This document shows positions 51,544-59,548 of a stretch of 64,000 bases of DNA, piece after piece; position 1 is the first letter of the stretch; every line of letters begins with the position of its first letter. The notes beneath the pieces were generated by a model that had not been told where the DNA came from, made no database searches, and saw nothing but the letters and a program-made list of their open reading frames with translations. A program made the position numbers and the translations under genes. Origin of the DNA: Ruminococcus_C callidus (lineage in GTDB: Bacteria > Bacillota > Clostridia > Oscillospirales > Ruminococcaceae); the NCBI RefSeq assembly GCF_049562855.1, contig NZ_CP186925.1, positions 2,666,001 through 2,730,000 on the forward strand, read 5' to 3'.

Positions 51544-52080
51544 TTACTTCTTTTCCGCCATTCCCAAAGCAATTGCCTTGAGGTTTGCTTCAATGAGGTG
51601 AGCACGTTTCGGCGGAATGCACTTTTCCATTGCCTTTTTCACGGTGTCCATATCAAACAGGTTGGTTTCTGCCAGCATTCTGCCCAGCAGCACCATATTT
51701 GCCGCACCGTTCAGCCCTGCATTGGTGGCAATGTCCGTTGCCGGCAGAGAGATTGCCGTGATGTCGGTTCTCTCGCAGGTTTCCTCAACAATAGAGTTAT
51801 CGAACAGTACCAGACCGTCCGGCTTGACTGCATCGATAAACTTCTTATAGGACGGGCCATTCATCGCAATGAGATAGTCCGGCGTTGTCACAACCGGAGA
51901 ACCGATCGGTTCATCGGAAATACAAACGGAACAGTTAGCAGTACCACCACGCATTTCCGGACCGTAAGACGGCAGCCAGCTGAGTTCCTTGCCGGCGATC
52001 AGTCCGCAGTATGCCAGAATCTTTCCGGCAAACAGAATGCCCTGTCCGCCGAAACCAGCTAAAATGATTTCAGTTGTCAT
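51544..52080 (-). CDS. 2-oxoacid:ferredoxin oxidoreductase, gamma subunit (VorA/KorC-like)
   Basis: 178 residues. The sequence EIILAGFGGQGILFAGKILAYCGLIAGKELSWLPSYGPEMRGGTANCSVCISDEPIGSP is the typical gamma subunit of pyruvate/2-oxoacid:ferredoxin oxidoreductases. It overlaps the beta-subunit gene by 4 bases (ATGA-type coupling). With the other subunits it catalyses oxidative decarboxylation of 2-oxoacids to acyl-CoA with reduction of ferredoxin, or the reverse. Confidence 0.92.
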   Translation of the reverse strand: MTTEIILAGFGGQGILFAGKILAYCGLIAGKELSWLPSYGPEMRGGTANCSVCISDEPIGSPVVTTPDYLIAMNGPSYKKFIDAVKPDGLVLFDNSIVEETCERTDITAISLPATDIATNAGLNGAANMVLLGRMLAETNLFDMDTVKKAMEKCIPPKRAHLIEANLKAIALGMAEKK

Positions 52081-52835
52081 GCCTTTGCACCCTCCTCTGC
52101 GGTAACGTCCTTATATACGCCCAGCGGGTAGTAAGGAATCATCTTGTCCTTGACGAACTGCATGGACTCTGTGGGCGACATGCCCCAGTTGGTGGGACAT
52201 GTGGACAGCACTTCAATGATCGACAGACCACGCTTTGCCTTTTCATTTTCGAATGCCTTGCGAATTGCCTTCTTGGCTTCGCGGATATGGGGAACGCTGT
52301 CGATCGCCACACGCTGTGCTAATGCAGTACCGCTGAGCGTTGCCATCATTTCACAGATACGGATCGGATAGCCGGCAGTTTCAACGTTTCTGCCGAACGG
52401 TGTCGTCTGTGTCACCTGTCCCGGCAGCGTGGTCGGAGCCATCTGACCGCCAGTCATGCCGTAGGTGGTGTTATTGATGAAGATCACCACGATATTTTCG
52501 CCGCGGGTACCAACATGAACGGTTTCTGCGGTACCGATCGCCGCAAGGTCACCGTCGCCCTGATAGGAAAAGACAAACTTGTCCGGATTGGTACGCTTTG
52601 CACCGGTAGCCACTGCCGGAGCTCTGCCGTGGGGAGCTTCGATCACATCGCAGCCGAAATAGTTATAGGACATTACCGAACAGCCTACCGGAACAACACC
52701 GATGGTGTCGCCCTCGATGCCCATTTCGTCAATGACTTCGCAGACCAGACGGTGTACGATACCGTGACCGCAGCCCGGACAGAAGTGTGTGGAAACGTCC
52801 AGCAGGGACTTCGGATGATCAAATACAACAGCCAT
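52077..52835 (-). CDS. 2-oxoacid:ferredoxin oxidoreductase, beta (TPP-binding) subunit
   Basis: 252 residues. Thiamine-diphosphate motif: STHFCPGCGHGIVHRLVCEVI, then YQGDGDLAAIGTAETVHVGTRGENIVVIFINNTTYGMTGGQMAPTT. The ATG at 52835 overlaps the stop of the alpha gene by one base (TAATG). An in-frame upstream extension is antisense noise. Cysteines in PGCGHG and CSVMSYNYFGCDV may hold the subunit's Fe-S cluster or be structural. Confidence 0.93.
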   Translation of the reverse strand: MAVVFDHPKSLLDVSTHFCPGCGHGIVHRLVCEVIDEMGIEGDTIGVVPVGCSVMSYNYFGCDVIEAPHGRAPAVATGAKRTNPDKFVFSYQGDGDLAAIGTAETVHVGTRGENIVVIFINNTTYGMTGGQMAPTTLPGQVTQTTPFGRNVETAGYPIRICEMMATLSGTALAQRVAIDSVPHIREAKKAIRKAFENEKAKRGLSIIEVLSTCPTNWGMSPTESMQFVKDKMIPYYPLGVYKDVTAEEGAKA

Positions 52836-53896
52836 TATTCTGCACCTCCTGCCAGTTTTTCGATCTCCGCCAGTACTTCTGCCGGAGTGGGGATCACGCC
52901 GCCGGTTCTGCCGAAGAACGATACCGGCAGACGGCACTCTGTTGCCAGACGAACGTCATCGATCATCTGACCCATAGACATTTCCACGTCCAGAATATGA
53001 GAAGCATGCTTGGTTGCTTCGCACAGTTCTTTTTTCGGGAACGGCCACAGGGTCTTGGGACGGCACAGACCTGCCTTGATGCCCTTGCGGCGGGCAGCAG
53101 TGACAGCGGACTTGGATACACGTGCAGATGCACCATAAGCGGTAACGACGATCTCCGCATCATCACAGCAGTACAGTTCTGCATCGGTTTCGGTTTCTTC
53201 AATAATGGCGTAACGCTTGAACCGTTCCTGTACCTTTGCCTCCAGCAGCGGTGCGTCCAGATACAGAGAGTTGATGATATGGTGTTCCCGCTTGTTGCCG
53301 TGACCGTTTGCAGCCCAGTCGGACTTGTCCGGCAGCGTGGTGCGGGGTTCCGGAAATGTTACCGGCTCCATCATCTGTCCCAGCAGACCGTCTGCCAGAA
53401 TCATTGCCGGCATGCGGTACTGGTCAGCCTTGTCGAATGCCAGCGTCACGGTGTCCACCATTTCCTGTACGGAACATGGTGCATATACCAGAATATGAAA
53501 ATCACCGTGTCCCATGGCGTGGGTCGCCTGATTATAGTCAGACTGTGCCGGCTGGATCGAGCCCAGACCCGGACCGCCACGCTGTACGTTGATGATCAGC
53601 CCCGGCAGGTCGGAACCAGCCATGTAAGAGATTCCCTCTGCCTTCAGCGAAACGCCGGGCGAGGAGGACGATGTCATGGCACGCACGCCGGTAGATGCGG
53701 CACCCAGCACCATGTTGATCGCTGCAATTTCCGACTCTGCCTGCAAAAAGACACCGCCGGATTTTTCCATACGCTTTGCCATATACGCAGACAGTTCGGT
53801 CTGCGGTGTGATCGGATAGCCAAAGAAGCACTTACAGCCGGCACGAATTGCCGCTTCTGCCAATGCCTCGTTGCCCTTCATCAGACTTCTTTCCAT
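52835..53896 (-). CDS. vorB: 2-oxoacid:ferredoxin oxidoreductase, alpha subunit (VorB type)
   Basis: 353 residues. KGNEALAEAAIRAGCKCFFGYPITPQTELSAYMA and TSSSSPGVSLKAEGISYMAGSDLPGLIINVQRGGPGLGSIQPAQSDYNQA are typical of VorB/KorA. In Clostridia this form is annotated as 3-methyl-2-oxobutanoate (2-oxoisovalerate) dehydrogenase. 2-Oxoglutarate remains an alternative substrate. AGAAGG is about 9 bases before the ATG; a second ATG five codons in is possible. The location near the branched-chain biosynthesis genes supports a branched-chain role. Confidence 0.9.
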   Translation of the reverse strand: MERSLMKGNEALAEAAIRAGCKCFFGYPITPQTELSAYMAKRMEKSGGVFLQAESEIAAINMVLGAASTGVRAMTSSSSPGVSLKAEGISYMAGSDLPGLIINVQRGGPGLGSIQPAQSDYNQATHAMGHGDFHILVYAPCSVQEMVDTVTLAFDKADQYRMPAMILADGLLGQMMEPVTFPEPRTTLPDKSDWAANGHGNKREHHIINSLYLDAPLLEAKVQERFKRYAIIEETETDAELYCCDDAEIVVTAYGASARVSKSAVTAARRKGIKAGLCRPKTLWPFPKKELCEATKHASHILDVEMSMGQMIDDVRLATECRLPVSFFGRTGGVIPTPAEVLAEIEKLAGGAE

Positions 53897-53913
53897 TGGT
53901 TATGAACCTTCTT

Positions 53914-54120
53914 TCACTTTTGAATGGTAATTGCACAATCCGGACAGATCATTGCACACATGGCACAACTGATACATGCGTCCTGATCAGTGCATTCCGC
54001 GGTAAAATATCCTTTTTCATTCCGGTGTTCTTTTTGCAGGGCAACGATCTGCTTGGGACAGACCGTTACGCAAAGACCACACCCTTTACAGCGTTCAAAC
54101 CGAACCTGCATTTTCTCCAT
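53914..54120 (-). CDS. 2-oxoacid:ferredoxin oxidoreductase, delta (2x[4Fe-4S] ferredoxin) subunit
   Basis: 68 residues from ATG 54120; a GTG three codons earlier lies in the AAAGGAG site. Two clusters: RCKGCGLCVTVCPK and CISCAMCAMICPDCA. It relays electrons from the TPP subunit to free ferredoxin. First gene of the delta-alpha-beta-gamma operon, with 17 bases to the alpha gene. Confidence 0.92.
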   Translation of the reverse strand: MEKMQVRFERCKGCGLCVTVCPKQIVALQKEHRNEKGYFTAECTDQDACISCAMCAMICPDCAITIQK

Positions 54121-54164
54121 ATTCCTCACTCCTTTCTGCGTACATTTATTCTACAAGACACTTG

Positions 54165-54290
54165 AGGCAACGCCGCACAGGACACGCCCTTCGGGTGCCT
54201 TTTCAGAGAAGCTTACTTTGTAAAATCTTAGGGCAATACCGCACAAAGAGCGTCTGGCGACTTTGCACGCCATCTGCGTGCAGATTGCTC
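54165..54290. mobile_element. Two decayed B-type element halves
   Basis: A B-like start (GGCAACGCCGCACAGG) at about 54165 is followed by a second, better B start at 54232 (GGCAATACCGCACAAAGAGC) after TTAG. The latter runs for 56 bases and ends at the stop of the P-loop ATPase gene. No right ends remain. They separate this gene from the VOR operon. Confidence 0.55.
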
Positions 54291-54291
54291 C

Positions 54292-54948
54292 TTATTCCTC
54301 CCACACCGGCTTGACAAACACCTCTACCGGCAGAATGTCCGGTACAGAAACGGTCAGGTCTTTCCGGCAGGTGGTGCAGACCAGCGGCAGCTTCGCCTGT
54401 GCGGCGATTTCTTCCGCATAAGGCACTGCCCGCAGAATGGTTTCCGCCGTGGTTTCCTTCCCCAGATTGGAGTTGTTCACAATTCCGGTGTGACGCATGC
54501 GGGAAACGGCTTCGATCTCGTACATCAGTTCCAGTGTTTCCTGCGGTTCTTCTGTGAGATAGCGATAGCGATTCACCACATACCACATGTCCAGCTGATC
54601 GGGAACATAAGCGGAAAAGCCCTCGGCATACCGCCCCAGTCCAATGGCACCGGCATCGTCCCCGCCTACGTCGATAATAAGATAGCCGTCCTCATATGCC
54701 ATGCGTTCCATATCAAAAGAAATGGCAGGAATGTCCAGACTGGTGTTGGCATACATGGAAGCCGCCAGCGTGACACCCCGTTCCTCAAACAGTTTCGCAA
54801 AATCCGCCGTGCGGAAATAGGGATTGACAATGTCAAAATCGACAATGGTCACCTTTTCGCCGGCATCTGCCAGCCGCAGGGCAAGGTTGACTGCCAGATT
54901 GGTTTTTCCGGAACCATAGTGTCCCGTAATGATCGTGATCTTTTTCAT
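54292..54948 (-). CDS. P-loop ATPase (SIMIBI/MinD-like)
   Basis: 218 residues from ATG 54948 (AAGGAA upstream). Deviant Walker A near the start: TIITGHYGSGKTNLAVNLALRL; then VTIVDFDIVNPYFRTADF (Walker A' Asp) and YLIIDVGGDDAGAIGLGRYA (Walker B). A carries switch-like segment GIVNNSNLGKETTAETIL; a C-x2-C (LVCTTCRKDL) could hold a metal. Such proteins occur beside VOR/KOR operons in Clostridia and may help Fe-S or complex assembly; this role is inference. Confidence 0.82.
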   Translation of the reverse strand: MKKITIITGHYGSGKTNLAVNLALRLADAGEKVTIVDFDIVNPYFRTADFAKLFEERGVTLAASMYANTSLDIPAISFDMERMAYEDGYLIIDVGGDDAGAIGLGRYAEGFSAYVPDQLDMWYVVNRYRYLTEEPQETLELMYEIEAVSRMRHTGIVNNSNLGKETTAETILRAVPYAEEIAAQAKLPLVCTTCRKDLTVSVPDILPVEVFVKPVWEE

Positions 54949-55025
54949 AGAAGTTCCTTTCCCAGCAAGAGCATGTTTCTTTTTATTATAGCACATTCTA
55001 TACAAAAATGCAACTGAAAATGTTG

Positions 55026-55197
55026 GGCAATACCGCACAAAGAGCGTCTGGCGACTTTGCACGCCATCTGCTTGCAAATTTCCCGTCATATTTCACAAAA
55101 ATGCTCGTGAATACATCCAGTATTCACTCCGCTTTTTGTTTCATCTGACGAAAAATTTGACGACGCATCTGTCGCACAATCTTTGTGCGGTATTGCC
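55026..55197 (+). mobile_element. Family B MITE (172 bp), copy B4
   Basis: Perfect GTTG duplications (55022-55025, 55198-55201), the least palindromic target in the set. Inserted between the acyl-CoA ligase and the P-loop ATPase genes, upstream of the latter's start. Confidence 0.88.
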
Positions 55198-55243
55198 GTT
55201 GGATTTTTTTCAGAAACGCAGTCCGCTGCACCCTGCTTTCTTC

Positions 55244-55286
55244 GATAAAAAATACCGTACTCCCTGCACGGAATACGGTATCTGCA
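55244..55286. terminator. Likely terminator after the acyl-CoA ligase gene
   Basis: TACCGTA and TACGGTA arms with ACGG/CCGT extensions around 55252-55280, preceded on the plus strand by an A run (T run on minus). Reasonable but weaker than other terminators here. Confidence 0.55.
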
Positions 55287-55319
55287 TGCAGCAACAAAAA
55301 GCGGGAATAACAGCGGCTC

Positions 55320-57170
55320 TTATACCCGAATCAGTCTGCCCTCCTGCAAGTCCAGTTCTGCCAGCTGTTTCATGACATAATGCATCTTCTTTCCTGTGAC
55401 ATTGCGGGGCAGTTCGCTGACAAACCGGTAATAATGCGGGCGTTTATAATTCGCCAGCAGCGGGCTTTCCTTGCAGTAACGTTCCAGTTCCTGTGCTGTC
55501 AGCGACGGGTCTGCAGCGATCACATAGGCGGTGACGATCTCGCCACGCCTGCTGTCCGGTGCTGCCGTAACAATGCAGTCCTTGACTGCGGGGTGCAGGT
55601 TCAGCACTTCTTCCACTTCCACCGGATAAATGTTTTCTCCGCCGGAAATGATCATATCGTCTTTTCGTCCTACAATGTGGAAATAATGGTTCTCGTCCCA
55701 TGTACCCAGATCATTGGTATAGAAAAAGCCGTCATGGAACCGCCGGCGAGTTTCCGCAGGGTTTCCGAAATAGAACGCCGCCGACTTGGCATTGGAGCGA
55801 ATGATGACTTCTCCCACCTCGCTGCCGTCTGTCACTGCAAGGTCATCCGGCTCTGCCACACGGTCCTCATATACCTTTATCACACGCACATCATCATCAA
55901 CGCAGGAACGCCCTGCACTGCCTGCCATTTCCGGCAGGTCGTCCGGTCGGAGGAACGTGTTCCAGAACGTTTCTGTCGTACCATAGCCGTTGAAAATCCG
56001 CTTGGTCAGAATCTTCTGATAGCGGATACAGTCTGCCCGTTCCAGCGGGCTGCCCATGGTGACGATGCCATGCAGGCTACTCAGGTCACGGGGCTGTTTC
56101 TGCTGTGCTTCTGCCAGCAGTTCCAGCACGTTGGGAACGCCGATGAGAAATGTCAGTCCGTACTGCTGTACCATGTCCAGTGTCTTTTCCGGCTGGAATT
56201 TCCGCTGGATAATCACAGTACCGCCGGCGTACAGCGTCGGTGTAATGCCGCCGGAGTGCAGCCCGCCGCGATGAAACCACGGTGTAGTGTTCATGGAACG
56301 GTCGGTAAACGAAAACGGGAAATGGATCATCACATCATGGGCGGAAAGCACCTCGTTGATGCTGGTCAGGCATACGCTTTTCTGTTTGCCGGTGGTACCG
56401 GAGGTGAACAGCCGCAGGGTTTCATCATAGACAGACAGTTCCCATGGCAGCTCCGGTTCAGTTGCGGGACAGTCTGCGGTGAAGCCAGCGTAGGCATGGG
56501 CTGCCCTGGCATCTGTGGTCAGCAGAATCTGCGGGGCGTGTGCCGTCCGCCGCAGTGCCATGTCCACTTCCGCCTGTGTTTCCGGCTCCAGCAGGAACAC
56601 CTTGGGACGGCTGTTGTCCATACAGTCTGTAATTTCCTTGGCAGACAGACGGAAATTCACCGGACAGAATACCATGCCGGTCTTATGGCAAGCCAGATAG
56701 GCGAACACGAATTCCGGACAGTTGTGCAGCTGTACCATGACAACATCGCCCTTTTGCAGTCCGGCACGGAGCAGGGCGTGCGAAAACCGGTTTGCCTCTG
56801 CATTCAGCTGTGTGTACGTCCAGACGGTTCCGCTCTCCGGTTCTATCAGGGCTTCCCGATCACCGAACCGTGCCACATTCCGCAGAAAACCGTTCCGCCA
56901 TGTGTAGCCGTTTTCAAACTGCTGCCGGAACGCCTCCATCGCACGCTGCTTTTCGTCCAGAATGCGTTTCTGCCGCACCTGCTGCAAAAATTGTTCCAGA
57001 TGTGCCGTGGCTCTTTCCAGAGCCTCTGCTCCGGCAGGGACAGCTTCAGCAGCCAGAATCATTTGCTCCATTTCCCGCAGTGCTGCCATTTCGTGCTGTT
57101 TGACACTGCTTTTGCGGGAGGTATGGCTGCCGGTGCGAAAAATGGTTTCGGTATATTCTTTGCGGTACAT
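55320..57170 (-). CDS. AMP-forming acyl-CoA synthetase/ligase
   Basis: 616 residues. An unusual N-terminal helical extension of about 90 residues (KQHEMAALREMEQMILAAEAVPAG) precedes the adenylate-forming core. ATP motif LFTSGTTGKQKSV, IFNGYGTTETFWNTFL, the hinge YTNDLGTWDENHYFHIVGRKDDMIISGGENIYPVEVEEVL, and the catalytic Lys near NVTGKKMHY. It activates a carboxylic acid with ATP and CoA. Medium-chain or branched acids are likely from family resemblance, but the substrate is not proven. AAGGAGG precedes the ATG. fabH lies 18 bases upstream in the same direction. Confidence 0.88.
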   Translation of the reverse strand: MYRKEYTETIFRTGSHTSRKSSVKQHEMAALREMEQMILAAEAVPAGAEALERATAHLEQFLQQVRQKRILDEKQRAMEAFRQQFENGYTWRNGFLRNVARFGDREALIEPESGTVWTYTQLNAEANRFSHALLRAGLQKGDVVMVQLHNCPEFVFAYLACHKTGMVFCPVNFRLSAKEITDCMDNSRPKVFLLEPETQAEVDMALRRTAHAPQILLTTDARAAHAYAGFTADCPATEPELPWELSVYDETLRLFTSGTTGKQKSVCLTSINEVLSAHDVMIHFPFSFTDRSMNTTPWFHRGGLHSGGITPTLYAGGTVIIQRKFQPEKTLDMVQQYGLTFLIGVPNVLELLAEAQQKQPRDLSSLHGIVTMGSPLERADCIRYQKILTKRIFNGYGTTETFWNTFLRPDDLPEMAGSAGRSCVDDDVRVIKVYEDRVAEPDDLAVTDGSEVGEVIIRSNAKSAAFYFGNPAETRRRFHDGFFYTNDLGTWDENHYFHIVGRKDDMIISGGENIYPVEVEEVLNLHPAVKDCIVTAAPDSRRGEIVTAYVIAADPSLTAQELERYCKESPLLANYKRPHYYRFVSELPRNVTGKKMHYVMKQLAELDLQEGRLIRV

Positions 57171-57188
57171 GGCGAAGTCCTCCTTCGA

Positions 57189-58172
57189 TCAGAATGTGAA
57201 ATATGCGGTGCCGTAGCTCAAACCGCCGCCGAATCCGGACAGCATCATGGTCTGTCCCCGTTTTACGCTGCCGCTGCGGACACAGTCGTCCAGTGCAATG
57301 GCGATCGATGCCGCAGAGGTGTTGCCGTATTCGCCGATGTTCAGAAAGAACTTTTCCATCGGTTCTTTCAGCTGCTTGGCTGCTGCCTGCAAGATGCGGG
57401 CATTCGCCTGGTGGCAGACATAGCAGTCCGGATAGCTGCCCACTTTCTCCGCCACACGCTGGATACTGCCGGAGAGTGCCTGCACGGCAAAACTGTACAC
57501 GGCTCTGCCCTGCATGCTGACGAACTGCTCTGCCGGTTCTGGCAGATTCTCGGCAAAGGGGTTTGTATCGTGATAATACTTCGGACAGTACAGCACTTCT
57601 GTGTTGCCCTCTGCTCCGCAGTCAAAGGCATAGCGGCTGTTTTCGTCCAGCGTGATTACCGCTGCACCGGCACCGTCCCCGAACAGGACGCAGGTGTTCC
57701 GGTCAGCAAAATTGGTAACACGGCTCAACACTTCGCTTGCCACTACCAGAGCATATTTTTTTTCCGGCATGCTGCACAGCAGAGAACGGGCGGTGTGTAC
57801 TGCGTAGAGGAATCCGGTGCAGGCTGCACAGATGTCAAAGGCAAACACCGTTTCCGGCAGTCCCAGTTCCTTTTGCAGCATGCACGCCTGCGACGGAACG
57901 ATATTGTCCGGCGTAATGGTGGCACAGATGACTACGCCAATTTCTTTTTTAGAGATGCCAGCCATTTCCAGTGCCTTTTCTGCGGCTTCCATGCCCAAAG
58001 AAAGATTCGTTTCCTTGTCTGCAAAATGCCGGTTGGAAATGCCGGTGCGGGTGCGGATCCATTCGTCGTTGGTTTCTACGATCGTTGCCATGTCATCGTT
58101 GGAAATCTTCCGTTCCGGCACGCTGCTGCCGGTGCCGCAGATGCGAATGCCAATGTCCTGTGTGATTTTCAT
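57189..58172 (-). CDS. fabH: 3-oxoacyl-ACP synthase III (FabH/KAS III)
   Basis: 327 residues. Catalytic triad: Cys in FDICAACTGFLYAVHTARSLL, His in VCHQANARILQAAAKQL, Asn in IGEYGNTSAASIAIALDD. Condenses an acyl-CoA primer with malonyl-ACP to start fatty-acid synthesis; branched primers are used by many Gram-positives. It precedes and is coupled to an acyl-CoA ligase and not to other fab genes, which hints at a specialised primer or a side pathway. GCGAGGAACC precedes the ATG. Confidence 0.92.
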   Translation of the reverse strand: MKITQDIGIRICGTGSSVPERKISNDDMATIVETNDEWIRTRTGISNRHFADKETNLSLGMEAAEKALEMAGISKKEIGVVICATITPDNIVPSQACMLQKELGLPETVFAFDICAACTGFLYAVHTARSLLCSMPEKKYALVVASEVLSRVTNFADRNTCVLFGDGAGAAVITLDENSRYAFDCGAEGNTEVLYCPKYYHDTNPFAENLPEPAEQFVSMQGRAVYSFAVQALSGSIQRVAEKVGSYPDCYVCHQANARILQAAAKQLKEPMEKFFLNIGEYGNTSAASIAIALDDCVRSGSVKRGQTMMLSGFGGGLSYGTAYFTF

Positions 58173-58300
58173 ATAGGGTTCCTCGCTTTCATGTTGTTGC
58201 AGTACTTAGTATACCCTTTTTACGGAATAGAATCCACCTATTCCCACAGAAACCGGCTCTACCGTTTTGAGAATTTCCGAATGCTGGTGTATATTCACAC

Positions 58301-58336
58301 AAAAAAGGCATGGTACAGGTGTACCATGCCTTTTTT
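58301..58336. terminator. Perfect bidirectional terminator
   Basis: AAAAAAGGCATGGTAC / GTACCATGCCTTTTTT, 16-bp stem, 4-base loop. Separates fabH from the XRE membrane regulator on the same strand. Confidence 0.9.
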
Positions 58337-58382
58337 CGTTATATTTCAAATATAATATTTGTTAAAAACAGCGGTATTGTCT

Positions 58383-59060
58383 TTACTTTTTCCGCGGAAA
58401 CGGATAGGGAATCAGCCACTGGTGCTTTGCCGCACACCGCCAGAAATAGCAGAGGACTACCGGCAGTTCCAGCACACCAGCCAATGCAAACACCACCGCC
58501 GCACCGGAAATGGTGTGAAACGTCACAAAGACAGAGAGAGCCCCTGCCCAGATGATGCCGGTTATGGCAATGAAGATCCATGCCCGTTCCCACCACAGGC
58601 TGGCAAAAATCAGGAACACCACAAACGAACCGGCAAGAGCGTAGCACAGCACTCTGCCGTCCCAGAGATCTGCCACGCTCGGTGCGAGGTACTGGAACAG
58701 ACAGATCAGCAGAAATGCCACCAGCCAAACGCCGGCTACGGACAGTAGAGTGATGAAAAAGTGCTTCCAGCGGAATCTACCGTAAGTAGAATCTACCGAT
58801 TTTGCGTCACTTTCCGGCTCTACCGACAATTCCGGCTGGGGCTTCGGCGGATAGATCAGTTCGTCCACAGAAACGCCGAAAACTTCCGCCAGCTGCACCA
58901 GTGTCGGCACATCCGGAATGCCGTCGCCCCGTTCCCATTTCGAAATGCTCTTGTCAGAATAGTTGATCTTCTCCGACAGATCAATTTGTGTCATGCCCAG
59001 CTGCTTCCGATATTTTGCAATGTTTCCGGCAATGGTTTTCCGCATATTTTCCTCTGTCAT
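58383..59060 (-). CDS. XRE-family regulator fused to a membrane domain
   Basis: 225 residues. N-terminal helix-turn-helix: NIAKYRKQLGMTQIDLSEKINYSDKSISKWERGDGIPDVPTLVQLAEVFGVSVDELI. A linker of about 25 residues follows, then four membrane helices (HFFITLLSVAGVWLVAFLLICLF, VLCYALAGSFVVFLIFASL, IFIAITGIIWAGALSVFV, VVFALAGVLELPVVLCYFW). A membrane-tethered transcription factor of this type is common in Clostridia; the signal is unknown. AGAGG precedes the ATG. Confidence 0.87.
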   Translation of the reverse strand: MTEENMRKTIAGNIAKYRKQLGMTQIDLSEKINYSDKSISKWERGDGIPDVPTLVQLAEVFGVSVDELIYPPKPQPELSVEPESDAKSVDSTYGRFRWKHFFITLLSVAGVWLVAFLLICLFQYLAPSVADLWDGRVLCYALAGSFVVFLIFASLWWERAWIFIAITGIIWAGALSVFVTFHTISGAAVVFALAGVLELPVVLCYFWRCAAKHQWLIPYPFPRKK

Positions 59061-59123
59061 TCCAAAGGCCCCTTTCTGTAAAATTCCAAAGTGCTCTTAT
59101 CCATGCATCATTGCAGATGTAAA

Positions 59124-59165
59124 GGCAACAACGCACCTTACACACAAGCTTTGTGCGGTGTTGCC
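59124..59165. mobile_element. 42-bp minimal B-like palindrome
   Basis: Ends GGCAACAACGCACC and (inverted) GGCAACACCGCACAAAGC, related to the B ends, with almost no interior. Flanked by TAAA on both sides (59120-59123, 59166-59169). Upstream of the XRE-membrane gene. Confidence 0.7.
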
Positions 59166-59290
59166 TAAAATCATTCGTAGAATCAAAAGTATTATAGCAT
59201 AAGAAAAAGTTATTTTGGTGAAATTCTTATGAATCTTCATACCGGAAAAAGTCTCTTGACAAACGGCAGAAATCATGTTATACTGATAGC

Positions 59291-59420
59291 AGCTTCAGGG
59301 TACTGTGCAATTCAGAACCGGCAGTGAACGGCGATATGCCGTAGTCTGCGAGCCAGTGTGGAACTGGTTGATTCGGTGAGATTCCGAAACCGACGGTAAA
59401 GTCCGGATGAGAGAAGCCAC
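59291..59420 (+). promoter_or_regulatory. FMN riboswitch (RFN element)
   Basis: Order of conserved RFN segments: CTTCAGGGTACTGTGCAATT, ACCGGCAGTGA, GCGAGCC, a variable stem, GATTCGGTGAGATTCCGAAACCGACGGTAAAGTCCGGATG, and GAGAGAAG closing to the first segment. Precedes ribD. FMN binding should favour the terminator at 59494-59534 and switch off the riboflavin operon. Confidence 0.93.
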
Positions 59421-59493
59421 GCAGCAAATACGATGTGTTTCCCCCATAACCATGAATCCATACAGCTCCCGCAGAAAAGCGGCTGTCTGATTT

Positions 59494-59534
59494 CGCCCTG
59501 TTGTGCTTCTGGCAAAACAGGGCGTTGTTATTTT
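59494..59534 (+). terminator. FMN riboswitch expression-platform terminator
   Basis: CGCCCTGTT / AACAGGGCG stem with a T-rich tail (TTGTTATTTTT), directly before the ribD ribosome site. A hairpin ACAGC/GCTGT just upstream may form part of the antiterminator. Confidence 0.78.
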
Positions 59535-59548
59535 TCGGAGGTGTTTTC

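Noticed and set aside
51544..53896. Pyruvate:ferredoxin oxidoreductase
   Set aside because: PFOR of Clostridia is normally one large fused protein; the separate VorB-like alpha subunit and order delta-alpha-beta-gamma fit VOR/KOR.
54292..55089. Longer start of the P-loop ATPase inside MITE B4
   Set aside because: The extra N-terminus is the MITE sequence; ATG 54948 has a ribosome site and fits the family.
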